Source of the DNA: Candidatus Omnitrophota bacterium
Lineage (GTDB): Bacteria; Omnitrophota; Gorgyraeia; Gygaellales; Profunditerraquicolaceae
Assembly: GCA_016867115.1 (NCBI GenBank)
Contig: VGKG01000014.1
Span: 1 to 33,201 of the forward strand
Direction of reading: 5' to 3'
Length of the DNA stretch: 33,201 nt
The notes under the pieces were generated by a model. It did no database searches, was not told the DNA's origin, and worked only from the letters and a program-made list of their open reading frames with translations. A program made the position numbers and the translations under genes. Of the stretch, positions 7,285 through 15,042 are shown in pieces (position 1 is the stretch's first letter; every line of letters starts with the position of its first letter).

Positions 7285-8564
7285 ACCCGCATGCACTCCT
7301 GCATCAATTTAATAGAACAGTACTCACCGCACATCGAACAGACATCTTTCATATCCGGCCGGGAGGAGAGCCGGTATTTTTTAGCCTTCTGCGGGTCAAC
7401 GGACAGCCGGATCTGCTTTTTCCAGTCGCGTTGCCTTCGCGCAAGCGACATCTCTTTATCCCAGCGGTCCGCCGTATCTTTATATTTTACGATATCCGCG
7501 GCATGCGCTGCGATGCGCGAGGCAACCACCCCTTCGTGCACATCGCCGGCATCCGGATGCCTGAGGTGCTCTGAAGGCGTGACATAGCAGAGGAGGTCCG
7601 CGCCGTAACTTGCGGCAAGTGCGCCTCCGATCGCGGCCGAGATGTGGTCATGGCCTGAGGCCACATCCGTCACCAGCGGCCCCAAGACATAAAACGGGGC
7701 TCCGTTACAAAGGCTCTTTTCCAGATAGACATTCTTTTTGATCTCATCCAGGGGCACATGTCCCGGGCCTTCGATCATCACCTGCACGTTTCTTACCCTT
7801 GCTCGCCGGGTGAGTTCAGCGAGGATTTTCAGTTCCGCGATCTGGGCGCGGTCCGTTGCGTCATGGATCGAGCCCGGCCGCAGGCCGTCCCCGAGGCTTA
7901 AGGTCACATCGTACCTGTAGGCGATATCCAGGATCCTGTCGAAACAGGCGTAGAAAGGATTTTCCCTGCGGTGGTGATTCATCCATGCAGCCAGTATCGC
8001 CCCGCCGCGGGAGACGATACTGAGCAGCCTTTTTTGTTCCTTCAGGGCCCCCAAGCTCTTTTCGGTGACTCCGGCATGGATGGTAAAGAAATCCACGCCG
8101 TCTTCCGCCTGCTCTTCGAGGGTCTCCAGTATGTCGTCGCAGCCGAACCTGAGGAAACTCTTTTTCCGCCTCCGGGCATTCACCGCTATTTCGTATACCG
8201 GGACCGTGCCTACCGGCACAGGGGAATATTTAAGTACCTCTCTTCTTATTTTTTTTAAGTCGCCGCCCACGCTTAGGTCCATCACCGTATCCGCGCCGGC
8301 ACTTACGGCTACAGCCAGTTTCTTTATTTCGTTCCGGACGCTGCATTTATCGGTGGAGGTGCCGATGTTGGCGTTTATTTTTGTGCTGAGGCCAAGGCCT
8401 ATAGCGCAGGGTTTTTTCAGGGAGTGGTTGGCGTTACGGGGGACGACTGCCTTGCCTTCTTTTATGCGCCGAAGGAGCAGGGCGGGCTTTATCCCCTCGT
8501 TTCCGGCAACGGTGAGGATCAGGGGGGTAAGCTTATTTTTTTTTGCGGATTCTATCAGCGTCAT
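7281..8564 (-). CDS. thiC: Phosphomethylpyrimidine synthase
   Basis: A 427-residue radical-SAM enzyme that converts aminoimidazole ribotide to hydroxymethylpyrimidine phosphate in thiamin synthesis. Characteristic blocks are GLSTKINANIGTS, GADTVMDLS, SLGDGLRPG, MIEGPGHVP and YGADLLCYVTPSEHL. The C-terminal iron-sulphur motif is at 409-416, reading CSMCGEYC. Its spacing is Cx2Cx3C, one residue shorter than the Cx2Cx4C of the well-known long ThiC. The length agrees with the short ThiC form of many anaerobes. The paralogue BzaF makes the B12 lower-ligand precursor from the same substrate and has a similar size; location next to thiE and thiD2 favours ThiC. The ATG at 8564 is nine bases after the thiE stop. 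No TPP riboswitch is visible near the thi genes. Confidence 0.93.
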   Translation of the reverse strand: MTLIESAKKNKLTPLILTVAGNEGIKPALLLRRIKEGKAVVPRNANHSLKKPCAIGLGLSTKINANIGTSTDKCSVRNEIKKLAVAVSAGADTVMDLSVGGDLKKIRREVLKYSPVPVGTVPVYEIAVNARRRKKSFLRFGCDDILETLEEQAEDGVDFFTIHAGVTEKSLGALKEQKRLLSIVSRGGAILAAWMNHHRRENPFYACFDRILDIAYRYDVTLSLGDGLRPGSIHDATDRAQIAELKILAELTRRARVRNVQVMIEGPGHVPLDEIKKNVYLEKSLCNGAPFYVLGPLVTDVASGHDHISAAIGGALAASYGADLLCYVTPSEHLRHPDAGDVHEGVVASRIAAHAADIVKYKDTADRWDKEMSLARRQRDWKKQIRLSVDPQKAKKYRLSSRPDMKDVCSMCGEYCSIKLMQECMRV

Positions 8565-8573
8565 GAAAAATAT

Positions 8574-9209
8574 TTATTTAAGCAAGCTGCCAAGCCCCTT
8601 TATGCTTGCTTTGATATCTTTTGATTTCAGGGCCGCGCGGCAGACGGCGATCCTTTCTGCGCCGGCTGCTTTTACCTCTTTGAGGTTCCCGGGGTTTATA
8701 TTGCCGATGGCAAAGAAAGGGATCCTCACCTTTCTGCTCACTGCCCGCAGAAGCCTTAAACCTACCGGCCGGTGGTCCGGTTTAGTCGGCGTAGGATACA
8801 CCGGCCCGATACCGATGTAATCAGCTCCTTGCCTACGGGCATCAAGCGCCTGCCTAAGATTATGGCAGGAGATGCCGACGATCTTATCCTTTCCGAGGAT
8901 GCGCCTTGCGGTCCTGATCGGAGTATCTGACTGGCCAAGATGCACGCCGTCAGCGTCGACGATCTTTGCCACGTCTACATAATCATTAATAATAAAGAGC
9001 GCCTGCGTCCCGCAGAGGGCCTTTTTTATGGAATAAGCGTCTTTAAGCAGCGTTTCTTTTTTGCCTGACTTATCCCTCAGCTGGATGATCGTGCTTCCTG
9101 CCCCGGCTGCCCTGGCGGCTATATCGGAGACCGAAGCCTCACCGGCTGCCTCCTTATCCAGGATCAGATAGAGCCGCGACCTTTTTAGCAGCTCTTTTTT
9201 CGATCTCAT
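8574..9209 (-). CDS. thiE: Thiamin-phosphate synthase
   Basis: A 211-residue TIM-barrel enzyme that joins hydroxymethylpyrimidine diphosphate and thiazole phosphate. Family blocks are visible in order: RLYLILDKE, TIIQLRDKSGKKE, FIINDYVDVA, ADGVHLGQSD, IVGISCHN, YIGIGPVYPTPTK and FFAIGNINPGN. The annotated ATG at 9209 lies inside the end of thiD2, in the +1 frame relative to it, an overlap of 56 bases. The first residues MRSKKELLKRS are read from the same bases as the thiD2 segment EIEKRAAKK. In many bacteria the two domains form one protein, so this start may be real and coupled, or the frame break may be an artefact of the six-A run at 9195-9200. Confidence 0.93.
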   Translation of the reverse strand: MRSKKELLKRSRLYLILDKEAAGEASVSDIAARAAGAGSTIIQLRDKSGKKETLLKDAYSIKKALCGTQALFIINDYVDVAKIVDADGVHLGQSDTPIRTARRILGKDKIVGISCHNLRQALDARRQGADYIGIGPVYPTPTKPDHRPVGLRLLRAVSRKVRIPFFAIGNINPGNLKEVKAAGAERIAVCRAALKSKDIKASIKGLGSLLK

Positions 9210-9597
9210 AGAGAGCGTACCTTATTTTTTTAAAACTCACTGCCGCTTTTTTATCCAGGAGCTTGCTAAACTCTTCCAGGACCCGTAAGGATTCCTTGGA
9301 CCTTTGCATATTTGCGAAAAAAATATCGGAAATACCCTTTCTCTTCAGTTCGCCGGCGTAGATCTCCTTTCCGACGTCCTTTTCGCTGTCCCTCTCTAAG
9401 AGCAGCCTCTTTGAGCCCGGCAGGCATTCTACCGCGCGGTTGATGCTGTGCCGCGCGCGTTTGAGTTCGCGGGTAAGCCCGGGGTCATCCAGGATGAACC
9501 TGGCTATTTCTTCCGAGACCCGCAGGCCTTCTTTTATGCGGTTGATATTTGCGTCCAGTATCCGGTTTATCTTTTGCGGCTTAAAAGGTTTTGGCAA
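9154..9597 (-). CDS. ThiD2-type domain protein (HMP-P kinase-like, N-terminal partner of ThiE)
   Basis: A 147-residue helical protein. The blocks RILDANINRIKEGLRVSEE, ARFILDDPGLTRELKRARH and RSKESLRVLEEFSKLL match the ThiD2 domain that is normally fused to the N-terminus of ThiE, for example in cyanobacteria and other phyla. ThiD2 is reported to phosphorylate hydroxymethylpyrimidine phosphate, which would feed ThiE directly. Here the reading frame ends 56 bases into thiE. The first codon is a TTG at 9597 that overlaps rfaE2 by 17 bases; no ATG precedes the conserved domain, so a TTG start is needed. The last 10-12 residues after LYEIEKR are unlikely to be conserved and mark the frame break. 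Confidence 0.85.
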   Translation of the reverse strand: MPKPFKPQKINRILDANINRIKEGLRVSEEIARFILDDPGLTRELKRARHSINRAVECLPGSKRLLLERDSEKDVGKEIYAGELKRKGISDIFFANMQRSKESLRVLEEFSKLLDKKAAVSFKKIRYALYEIEKRAAKKVAALSDPG

Positions 9598-10060
9598 TTT
9601 TTCCGATCAGCCCTGTAGTGGAGCGGCCCCTTTCAAGTTTTACCGTGGCTACTCTTCCGCCGCGACCCTTTACGAACTCTTCCCCTACGATCCCCTTTTT
9701 ATTCCAGTCAGCGCCCTTGATCAGCACGTCGGGTTTAAGCCTTTGGATCAGCCTTAAGGGGGTAGGTTCGCTGAAGATGGTCACGAAATCGACGCTCTCC
9801 AGGGCTGCGATCAGGCTGGCGCGGTCGCGTTCTTTTACGATTGGCCTCTTCTTGCCTTTTATTTTGCGCACGGAAGAATCGCTGTTTACCCCGACGATCA
9901 ATATATCGCCGAAGCGCTTGGCTTGTTCAAGGTATCTGGCATGGCCGAAGTGAAGCAGGTCAAAGCAGCCGTTGGTAAAGACTATTCTCCTGCCGCGGCG
10001 CTTAAGCCCGGAGACGATCCTTTCAAGGCCCACCCTGCTTTTGATCTTATCTTTTAACAT
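9581..10060 (-). CDS. rfaE2: D-glycero-beta-D-manno-heptose 1-phosphate adenylyltransferase
   Basis: A 159-residue nucleotidyltransferase equal to the C-terminal half of HldE. Motifs: FTNGCFDLLHFGHARYL (with HxGH), ILIVGVNSDSSVR and KRPIVKERDRA, followed by FSEPTPLRLI and VLIKGADW, then the ERGRSTTGLI end. It transfers AMP from ATP to heptose-1-phosphate to give ADP-heptose, the donor for LPS inner core. The kinase half (RfaE1) is not adjacent and must be elsewhere or absent. The ATG at 10060 overlaps the gmhA end by seven bases. With gmhA it forms a heptose pair within an otherwise metabolic operon. ADP-heptose synthesis supports the view that the cell has an outer membrane with heptose-containing glycan. 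Confidence 0.93.
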   Translation of the reverse strand: MLKDKIKSRVGLERIVSGLKRRGRRIVFTNGCFDLLHFGHARYLEQAKRFGDILIVGVNSDSSVRKIKGKKRPIVKERDRASLIAALESVDFVTIFSEPTPLRLIQRLKPDVLIKGADWNKKGIVGEEFVKGRGGRVATVKLERGRSTTGLIGKIAKTF

Positions 10061-10620
10061 ACCGCCTGTTCCACGAGTTCGCAGATAGCGTGTCCTATGG
10101 TGATGTGGGCTTCCTGGACGCGCGCGGTGACCAGCGACGGAACGATCAGGGAGAAGTCTGCCAGTTTCGCCAGGTCTCCCCCGTCTCCGCCGGTGAGGGC
10201 GATCGTGCGGATGCCCATCTTCTTCGCCTGTTTTATTCCGGCAGCGACGTTTTTGGCCTTGCCGCTGGTGGAGATGCCGATGGCGACGTCGTTCTTCTGG
10301 CCGAGGGCTTCGATCTGCTTGGCGAAGACTACGTCGTATCCGTAGTCATTGGCCAGGGAGGTCAGGACCGAGGTATTGGTGGTCAGGGCGACTGCTGCCA
10401 GGGCGGTACGGTCCTTTTTAAACCTGCCTACGAACTCCGCCGCAATATGCTGGCTGTCGGCGGCTGAACCGCCGTTTCCGAAAAGGATCACCTTGCCGTT
10501 CTTTTTCAGGGCCTCGATAATGGCGCGGGCGATCTCAAGGATCTCGCTCACCTTGGTCCGCAGAAGCTCTTCCTTTACCTGAATGCTCTCTAAAAGGATA
10601 TCTTTTATCCTGTCGCGCAT
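10054..10620 (-). CDS. gmhA: Sedoheptulose-7-phosphate isomerase (phosphoheptose isomerase)
   Basis: A 188-residue single SIS-domain protein. Blocks: VILFGNGGSAADSQHIAAEF, SVLTSLANDYGYDVVF, DVAIGISTSGKAKNV, IALTGGDGG, VPSLVTARVQEAHI. It converts sedoheptulose-7-phosphate to D-glycero-D-manno-heptose-7-phosphate, the first step of ADP-heptose formation, in the cytoplasm. The tetrameric enzyme's active-site Glu and His residues fall in the AAEF and QEAHI segments, both intact. The ATG at 10620 has a strong AAGGAGG about six bases upstream. It overlaps rfaE2 by seven bases, so the two are translationally coupled. Confidence 0.95.
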   Translation of the reverse strand: MRDRIKDILLESIQVKEELLRTKVSEILEIARAIIEALKKNGKVILFGNGGSAADSQHIAAEFVGRFKKDRTALAAVALTTNTSVLTSLANDYGYDVVFAKQIEALGQKNDVAIGISTSGKAKNVAAGIKQAKKMGIRTIALTGGDGGDLAKLADFSLIVPSLVTARVQEAHITIGHAICELVEQAVC

Positions 10621-10634
10621 GCTACCTCCTTGAG

Positions 10635-11663
10635 TTACCCGAAAAAGACCGCTGCGGTCTCATAAAGCTCCATATCCACGGTCTTTAAGGCCTTGACCGC
10701 CTCATCTAACGCTACGTCAATAATCTTTGTCCCGGAGAGGGCGACCATCCTGCCGAACTTCCTATCTTTTACCAGCCCTATGGCCTTTACCCCGAATCTG
10801 GTGCCCAATATACGGTCAAAGGCAGTAGGGGTGCCGCCTCTCTGGATGTGGCCTAATACGCTCACCCGGGTCTCGTAACCGGTCCTCTTTTCGATCTCTT
10901 CGGCAAGCGTATCTGCGATGCCTCCCAGGCGTACATGGCCGAAGGCGTCCAGCTTCTGTTCCTGAAGGACCATCTGGCCTTCTTTGAACTGCGCCCCCTC
11001 TGCTACGGTTACGATACTGAAGATCTTGCCGCGGGAATGCTTCTTTTTGAGGATCTCGCAGACTTCCTCGATATCAATGGGTTTTTCCGGGATGAGGATC
11101 ACATCCGCGCCGCCTGCGATCCCGGATTCGATGGCGATCCAGCCGGCATGCCTGCCCATAACCTCAACGACCATGATCCGGTGGTGGCTTTCAGCGGTAG
11201 TGCGCAGCCGGTCAATGCACTCCATGGCGATGTTTATCGCCGTATCAAAACCGAAGGTGTAGTCGGTGGCAGAAAGGTCGTTATCGATGGTCTTAGGCAC
11301 TCCCACTATGTTTAAGCCCTCTTTGGCCAGTTTATTGGCGACTCCCAGGGTATCTTCTCCTCCGACGGCGATCAGCGCGTCCAGACCGATCTTTTTGAAA
11401 TTATCCTTGACCTTCTGCGCGTCGCCTTCTTTTTTGTAGGGATTGGTGCGGCTGGTGCCCAGGATCGTGCCGCCTTTTGAAAGTATCCCTGACACCGACT
11501 CCAGGTCCAGCGGCACGGTTTCGTTTTCGACGAGCCCCTTCCATCCGTTTTTGATGCCTACGATCTCATATCCCAGGAGCAATCCCTTGCGGACTACTCC
11601 CCTGATCACCGGATTTAATCCCGGGCAGTCTCCTCCTCCGGTAAGAATTCCTACTCTTGCCAT
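10635..11663 (-). CDS. 6-phosphofructokinase family, predicted pyrophosphate-dependent
   Basis: A 342-residue PFK-A family enzyme that phosphorylates fructose-6-phosphate. Blocks: GILTGGGDCPGLNPVIRG, GGTILGTSRTNP, then PKTIDND and EVMGRHAGWIA. The donor-selecting positions read D104 (in GGEDT) and K124 (in PKTIDND). ATP-using enzymes such as E. coli PfkA have Gly at both places, while Asp104 and Lys124 are the established marks of PPi-dependent enzymes. I therefore predict diphosphate-fructose-6-phosphate phosphotransferase, reversible and energy-saving, as in some anaerobes and actinobacteria. This rests on sequence rules only. The ATG at 11663 has GGAGGG upstream. Gene is followed by gmhA after 14 bases. 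Confidence 0.93.
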   Translation of the reverse strand: MARVGILTGGGDCPGLNPVIRGVVRKGLLLGYEIVGIKNGWKGLVENETVPLDLESVSGILSKGGTILGTSRTNPYKKEGDAQKVKDNFKKIGLDALIAVGGEDTLGVANKLAKEGLNIVGVPKTIDNDLSATDYTFGFDTAINIAMECIDRLRTTAESHHRIMVVEVMGRHAGWIAIESGIAGGADVILIPEKPIDIEEVCEILKKKHSRGKIFSIVTVAEGAQFKEGQMVLQEQKLDAFGHVRLGGIADTLAEEIEKRTGYETRVSVLGHIQRGGTPTAFDRILGTRFGVKAIGLVKDRKFGRMVALSGTKIIDVALDEAVKALKTVDMELYETAAVFFG

Positions 11664-11678
11664 AGATGTTTCCCTCCG

Positions 11679-12287
11679 TTATACTCTTCCGTAACCTGAG
11701 AATGGTACGGTCGGCTGTTCCAGCCGTTCCGCCTCTTTTCTCTTCTTTTCCTTTTCTTCAGCCGAAATGATCTTGGCCACATGAATCTTGATGACGATCT
11801 CTTCTTCGATCCCCAATACTTCCTGGATCTTGGTGCGCGTCAGGTCCTGCAGCCGGGCGGTCAGCTCCGGGATGTTCGATTCTGACCTTAAGACTACGCG
11901 CAGGTCCGCCATGATCCCCTTTTTTGTTGCGATGACGTCGGGCCGCAGCTCTTTTATTTCCGGCATGTGGTGGGAAATTCTGCGGATCAGGTCTTCCACG
12001 GCCGAGAGCGCGATCGTCACCTGGCCGGAAGAAGTCATGAAGGCGATGGTCTTCTCTCTCTGGAAGCGTCCGAGGATGAGCTGCGCAAACGAGAAGCTGA
12101 CCAGTATGAATAATAACCCCAGCAGCCCGACGATGATCCTGGAGTTCGGGTATGCCCGGACATAGGCGAGAAAGTCGTTTATATTCTGCGGCTGCAGGAG
12201 GTTCAGCGAGAAAGCGATCAGGGCGATGCCGATAGTGATGGTGATGGCGGCGTAAAAGATTATCCCAAGGACAGTAAAGATGCGCAT
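11679..12287 (-). CDS. AmaP-like membrane protein of the alkaline-shock (Asp23) group
   Basis: A 202-residue protein with two N-terminal membrane helices (about 5-28 and 52-72) joined by a short loop. A cytoplasmic C-terminal Asp23/Gls24-like region follows, and the tail is highly charged (EEKEKKRKEAERLEQ). In Firmicutes AmaP anchors Asp23 to the membrane beneath the cell envelope. It follows the asp23-family gene by three bases, as expected for a pair. Its role here is inferred from this pairing; in a diderm it could organise envelope-linked processes. The ATG at 12287 is preceded by GGGGGTAGG. Confidence 0.8.
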   Translation of the reverse strand: MRIFTVLGIIFYAAITITIGIALIAFSLNLLQPQNINDFLAYVRAYPNSRIIVGLLGLLFILVSFSFAQLILGRFQREKTIAFMTSSGQVTIALSAVEDLIRRISHHMPEIKELRPDVIATKKGIMADLRVVLRSESNIPELTARLQDLTRTKIQEVLGIEEEIVIKIHVAKIISAEEKEKKRKEAERLEQPTVPFSGYGRV

Positions 12288-12290
12288 GGC

Positions 12291-12650
12291 CTACCCCCTT
12301 TCAATTGCCTGGACGTTGATATTGATGTCTTTGATGGAGAGATTGGTCATCTTCTCGAGGGAATTACGCACGCTCTCCTGGACTTTATTAGCAACCTCGG
12401 GAATATTATAGCCGTATTTTATGACCAGCGGCATATCTACCCTTACGTCTTCATTGGCGCCGATCTCGACCTTTATCGCCGAGAGGCTCTTCTTGCCGAT
12501 CAGCTCAAGGAGGCCGCTTTTGAAATCCCCCCCCACACTTTTTACGCCTTCGATCTCCAAAGCCGCAAGGCTGGCGATAGAGGCGATCACTTTTTTGTGA
12601 ATTTTAATGGTCCCCAGGTCCGTGCGCGATTCGTCTCTGTGCGTCATCAT
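12291..12650 (-). CDS. Asp23/Gls24 family protein
   Basis: A 119-residue cytoplasmic protein of the Asp23/Gls24 envelope-stress family. Recognisable segments are [29 protein letters not shown] and [19 protein letters not shown], then the NVQAIERG end. Members form filaments or membrane-bound layers through AmaP and protect against cell-wall stress in Gram-positive bacteria; the biochemical role is not settled. The first ATG at 12650 overlaps the accC stop by four bases (ATGA), and a second ATG follows at once. It is followed three bases later by the AmaP-like gene. Confidence 0.88.
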   Translation of the reverse strand: MMTHRDESRTDLGTIKIHKKVIASIASLAALEIEGVKSVGGDFKSGLLELIGKKSLSAIKVEIGANEDVRVDMPLVIKYGYNIPEVANKVQESVRNSLEKMTNLSIKDININVQAIERG

Positions 12651-14002
12651 TCCTTCTCTCCTTCTTTGAGCATCTCCTGTACGAAATGCGTGGAGAAGTC
12701 CCCTCTTAAAAAGAGCGCGTTTTCCAGCAGTTTTTGATGGAAGCTGACTGTAGTCTTTATGGGCGAGATGTGGAACTCAGCCAGCGCCCTCTGCATGATC
12801 CGGATCGCCTCCTGCCTGTTCCTGCCGTAGGTGATAAGTTTCGCCACCAGCGAATCATAGAAAGGCGAGATCTCATAGCCGGGATAAATATGCGTATCCA
12901 CCCGCACTCCCGGCCCTCCGGGCAGGTTCAGGGATTCGATCTTGCCGGGTGAAGGCATGAAATTATTCTCGAAATCTTCGGCATTGATGCGGCATTCGAT
13001 GCTTGAGCCGTTTATGCGGATATCGTCCTGCTGGGCCTTGAGTTTCTCGCCGGCGGCGATAAGGAGCTGTTCCTTGATCAGGTCCATGCCGGTGACCATC
13101 TCGGTTACCGGATGCTCCACCTGTATGCGGGTGTTCATCTCCATAAAATAAAAACTGCCGTCTTTATCCAGAAGGAACTCGATGGTGCCGGCGCTTGAAT
13201 AATTTGCGCTTTTGGCCCCCTTAAGGGCCGCTTCGCCGAGGCGCTTGCGCAGTCTGGCGTCCACGGCCGGCGAGGGGGATTCTTCGAGGAGTTTCTGGTG
13301 CCTTCTCTGGATACTGCAGTCCCTTTCTCCGAGGTAGAGCGTGTGGCCGTATTTATCCGCCAGGATCTGGATCTCGATGTGGCGGGGTTTTTCGATGTAT
13401 TTTTCGATGTATACGTTGGGGTTTCCGAAGTTCGCCTCTGCTTCCGCCTGCGCGGTCATGAGGCTTGAGATGAGGGTAAGGTCATTGTGGCAGATGCGCA
13501 TGCCTTTCCCGCCGCCGCCGGCCGCGGCCTTGATGATCACCGGATATCCGATCGACTTGGCGGTCCTGAGCGCCTCTTCTTTGTTTTTAATGGTGGCGTT
13601 GCTTCCGGGCACGATGGGTAGCCCCGCTTTCTTCATGCTGGCGCGGGCAGCCATCTTGTCGCCCATCAGGCGGATATTTTCCGGGGTGGGGCCGATAAAG
13701 GTGATCTTGCAGGATTCGCAGATCTCGGCAAAATGGGGATTTTCCGCCAGGAACCCGTATCCGGGATGTATTGCCTCCACATCGGTGATCTCTGCGGCGC
13801 TGATGATTGCCGGGATGTTCAGGTAGCTGTTGGAGCTGGCTGCCTGCCCGATACAGATCGCTTCATCAGCCAGGCGCACGTGCAGGGAGGAGCGGTCAGC
13901 TTCGGAAAAGACGGCGACGGTGCGGATGTCTAATTCGCGGCAGGCGCGGATGATCCTCAGGGCGATCTCGCCCCGGTTGGCAATAAGTATTTTAGAGAAC
14001 AT
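12647..14002 (-). CDS. accC: Acetyl-CoA carboxylase, biotin carboxylase subunit
   Basis: A 451-residue ATP-grasp enzyme that carboxylates the biotin of AccB in the first step of fatty-acid synthesis. Blocks: [31 protein letters not shown], the Gly-rich [51 protein letters not shown] and the C-terminal KLITYG. Length is the usual ~450 residues. The gene follows accB by five bases, giving the typical accBC order. The carboxyltransferase subunits accA and accD are not in this window. The first residues [12 protein letters not shown] agree with homologues, which fixes the start at 14002. Confidence 0.97.
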   Translation of the reverse strand: MFSKILIANRGEIALRIIRACRELDIRTVAVFSEADRSSLHVRLADEAICIGQAASSNSYLNIPAIISAAEITDVEAIHPGYGFLAENPHFAEICESCKITFIGPTPENIRLMGDKMAARASMKKAGLPIVPGSNATIKNKEEALRTAKSIGYPVIIKAAAGGGGKGMRICHNDLTLISSLMTAQAEAEANFGNPNVYIEKYIEKPRHIEIQILADKYGHTLYLGERDCSIQRRHQKLLEESPSPAVDARLRKRLGEAALKGAKSANYSSAGTIEFLLDKDGSFYFMEMNTRIQVEHPVTEMVTGMDLIKEQLLIAAGEKLKAQQDDIRINGSSIECRINAEDFENNFMPSPGKIESLNLPGGPGVRVDTHIYPGYEISPFYDSLVAKLITYGRNRQEAIRIMQRALAEFHISPIKTTVSFHQKLLENALFLRGDFSTHFVQEMLKEGEKE

Positions 14003-14007
14003 ATTTT

Positions 14008-14460
14008 TTAGAGAGGTTCGATCAGAAACATAGGCTGGCCGAATTCCACCGGTTCTGCGTTATCCACCAGGATCTCAAGGATCTTGCCTTTGATCTCGGA
14101 TTTGATCTCGTTCATCAGCTTCATTGCCTCAATGATACAGATGACCTGCCCCGGCTCTATGGTCTGGCCGACTTCGGCATAGGGCGGCGCTTCCGGGGAG
14201 GGCGAGCGGTAGAATGTGCCTACCATCGGCGCTTTGATCTCCACGGTCTTGGCTGCCGCCGCTTCAGGGGCCTGAGGCGCAACAGGCCTGGCCGCTTCGG
14301 GAAGCGCATGGCGCTCTACCACGATCGGGCCGGCGAACCCTTCGGCGCCGGATGCGGTCTTTTTGAGCCGTATGCGCATTCCTTCTTTTTCGATCTCCAG
14401 CTCCATCAGGTTATTTTCGTTCATCAAATTAATCATTTCTTTGATTTCTTTGATGTTCAT
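14008..14460 (-). CDS. accB: Acetyl-CoA carboxylase biotin carboxyl carrier protein
   Basis: A 150-residue biotin carrier. The N-terminal helical part (1-45) is followed by an Ala/Pro-rich linker (about 50-72) and a biotinyl domain (about 74-150). The biotin-accepting lysine is K114 in EAMKLMNEI. The thumb-type segment [18 protein letters not shown] is present, as in true acetyl-CoA carboxylase AccB. It shuttles carboxylated biotin between AccC and the carboxyltransferase. The ATG at 14460 is preceded by GGAGATAAC, and the gene is followed by accC with a five-base gap. Confidence 0.96.
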   Translation of the reverse strand: MNIKEIKEMINLMNENNLMELEIEKEGMRIRLKKTASGAEGFAGPIVVERHALPEAARPVAPQAPEAAAAKTVEIKAPMVGTFYRSPSPEAPPYAEVGQTIEPGQVICIIEAMKLMNEIKSEIKGKILEILVDNAEPVEFGQPMFLIEPL

Positions 14461-14478
14461 TGAAGTTATCTCCTGTTT

Positions 14479-15042
14479 TTAGCTGACCCGCTCGATGTAG
14501 AGGCCGGTGCGGGTGTCTACCTTGATGCGGTCTCCGGGGTTGATGAAAAGCGGCACCTGGATAGTCGCTCCGGTTTCGATCTCCGCGGGTTTGAGGCTGC
14601 TCTTTGCCGTGTCGCCCTTAAGGCCGGGTTCGGTGTGGACTATGGTGAACTCGATGAAGAAGGGCAGGCTGATATTCAGGGTCTCGTGCTTATAAAAATA
14701 ACCCGATACTTCCAGGTTGTCTTTAAGGTACTTTACCACATCTCCCAGGCTCTCTTTAGCGATGGCGACCTCTTCGTAGTTATCCTGGTCCATAAAATGG
14801 TACATATTCCCGGACTTATAAAGGTATTGGAGCTTCCTTTCTTCCACAAAGGCCTGCTCGATCTTTTCATCGCCCCGGAAGGTGCGTTCCTGGATATTGC
14901 CGGTTTTAAGGTTACGCATCTTTGCCCGCACAAAGGCAGCGCCCTTGCCGGGTTTGACGTGCTCGGTGTCTATGACTATATAGACTATGTCGTCTACTAA
15001 GATAGTTACCCCTGATTTGATCTCATTAATGGATAGCGCCAC
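14479..15042 (-). CDS. efp: Elongation factor P
   Basis: A 187-residue three-domain translation factor that relieves ribosome stalling at proline runs. The tip loop reads HVKPGKGAAFVR with lysine at residue 33, the position modified by beta-lysine or other groups in various bacteria. The ending segments TGATIQVPLFINPGDRI and YIERVS are typical. The start codon is GTG at 15042, with GAGGTG about six bases upstream. It overlaps the end of the M24 peptidase gene by 17 bases. The peptidase-efp-accB-accC order is widespread in bacteria, which supports the assignments. No modification enzyme (EpmA or EarP type) is seen in the window. Confidence 0.97.
   Translation of the reverse strand: MALSINEIKSGVTILVDDIVYIVIDTEHVKPGKGAAFVRAKMRNLKTGNIQERTFRGDEKIEQAFVEERKLQYLYKSGNMYHFMDQDNYEEVAIAKESLGDVVKYLKDNLEVSGYFYKHETLNISLPFFIEFTIVHTEPGLKGDTAKSSLKPAEIETGATIQVPLFINPGDRIKVDTRTGLYIERVS

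Noticed and set aside
8065..8820. A 251-codon plus-strand reading frame over thiC and thiE
   Set aside because: It lies antisense to two strongly conserved enzymes, and its Arg/Ser/Phe-rich translation shows no recognisable motif. Other long plus-strand frames (for example 3369-3869 and 28804-29190) are rejected for the same reason.
9195..9200. A -1 programmed frameshift at the A_AAA_AAG-like run between thiD2 and thiE
   Set aside because: The downstream frame is +1 relative to thiD2, so a -1 shift would not reach it. A lost base or a +1/-2 event would be required.
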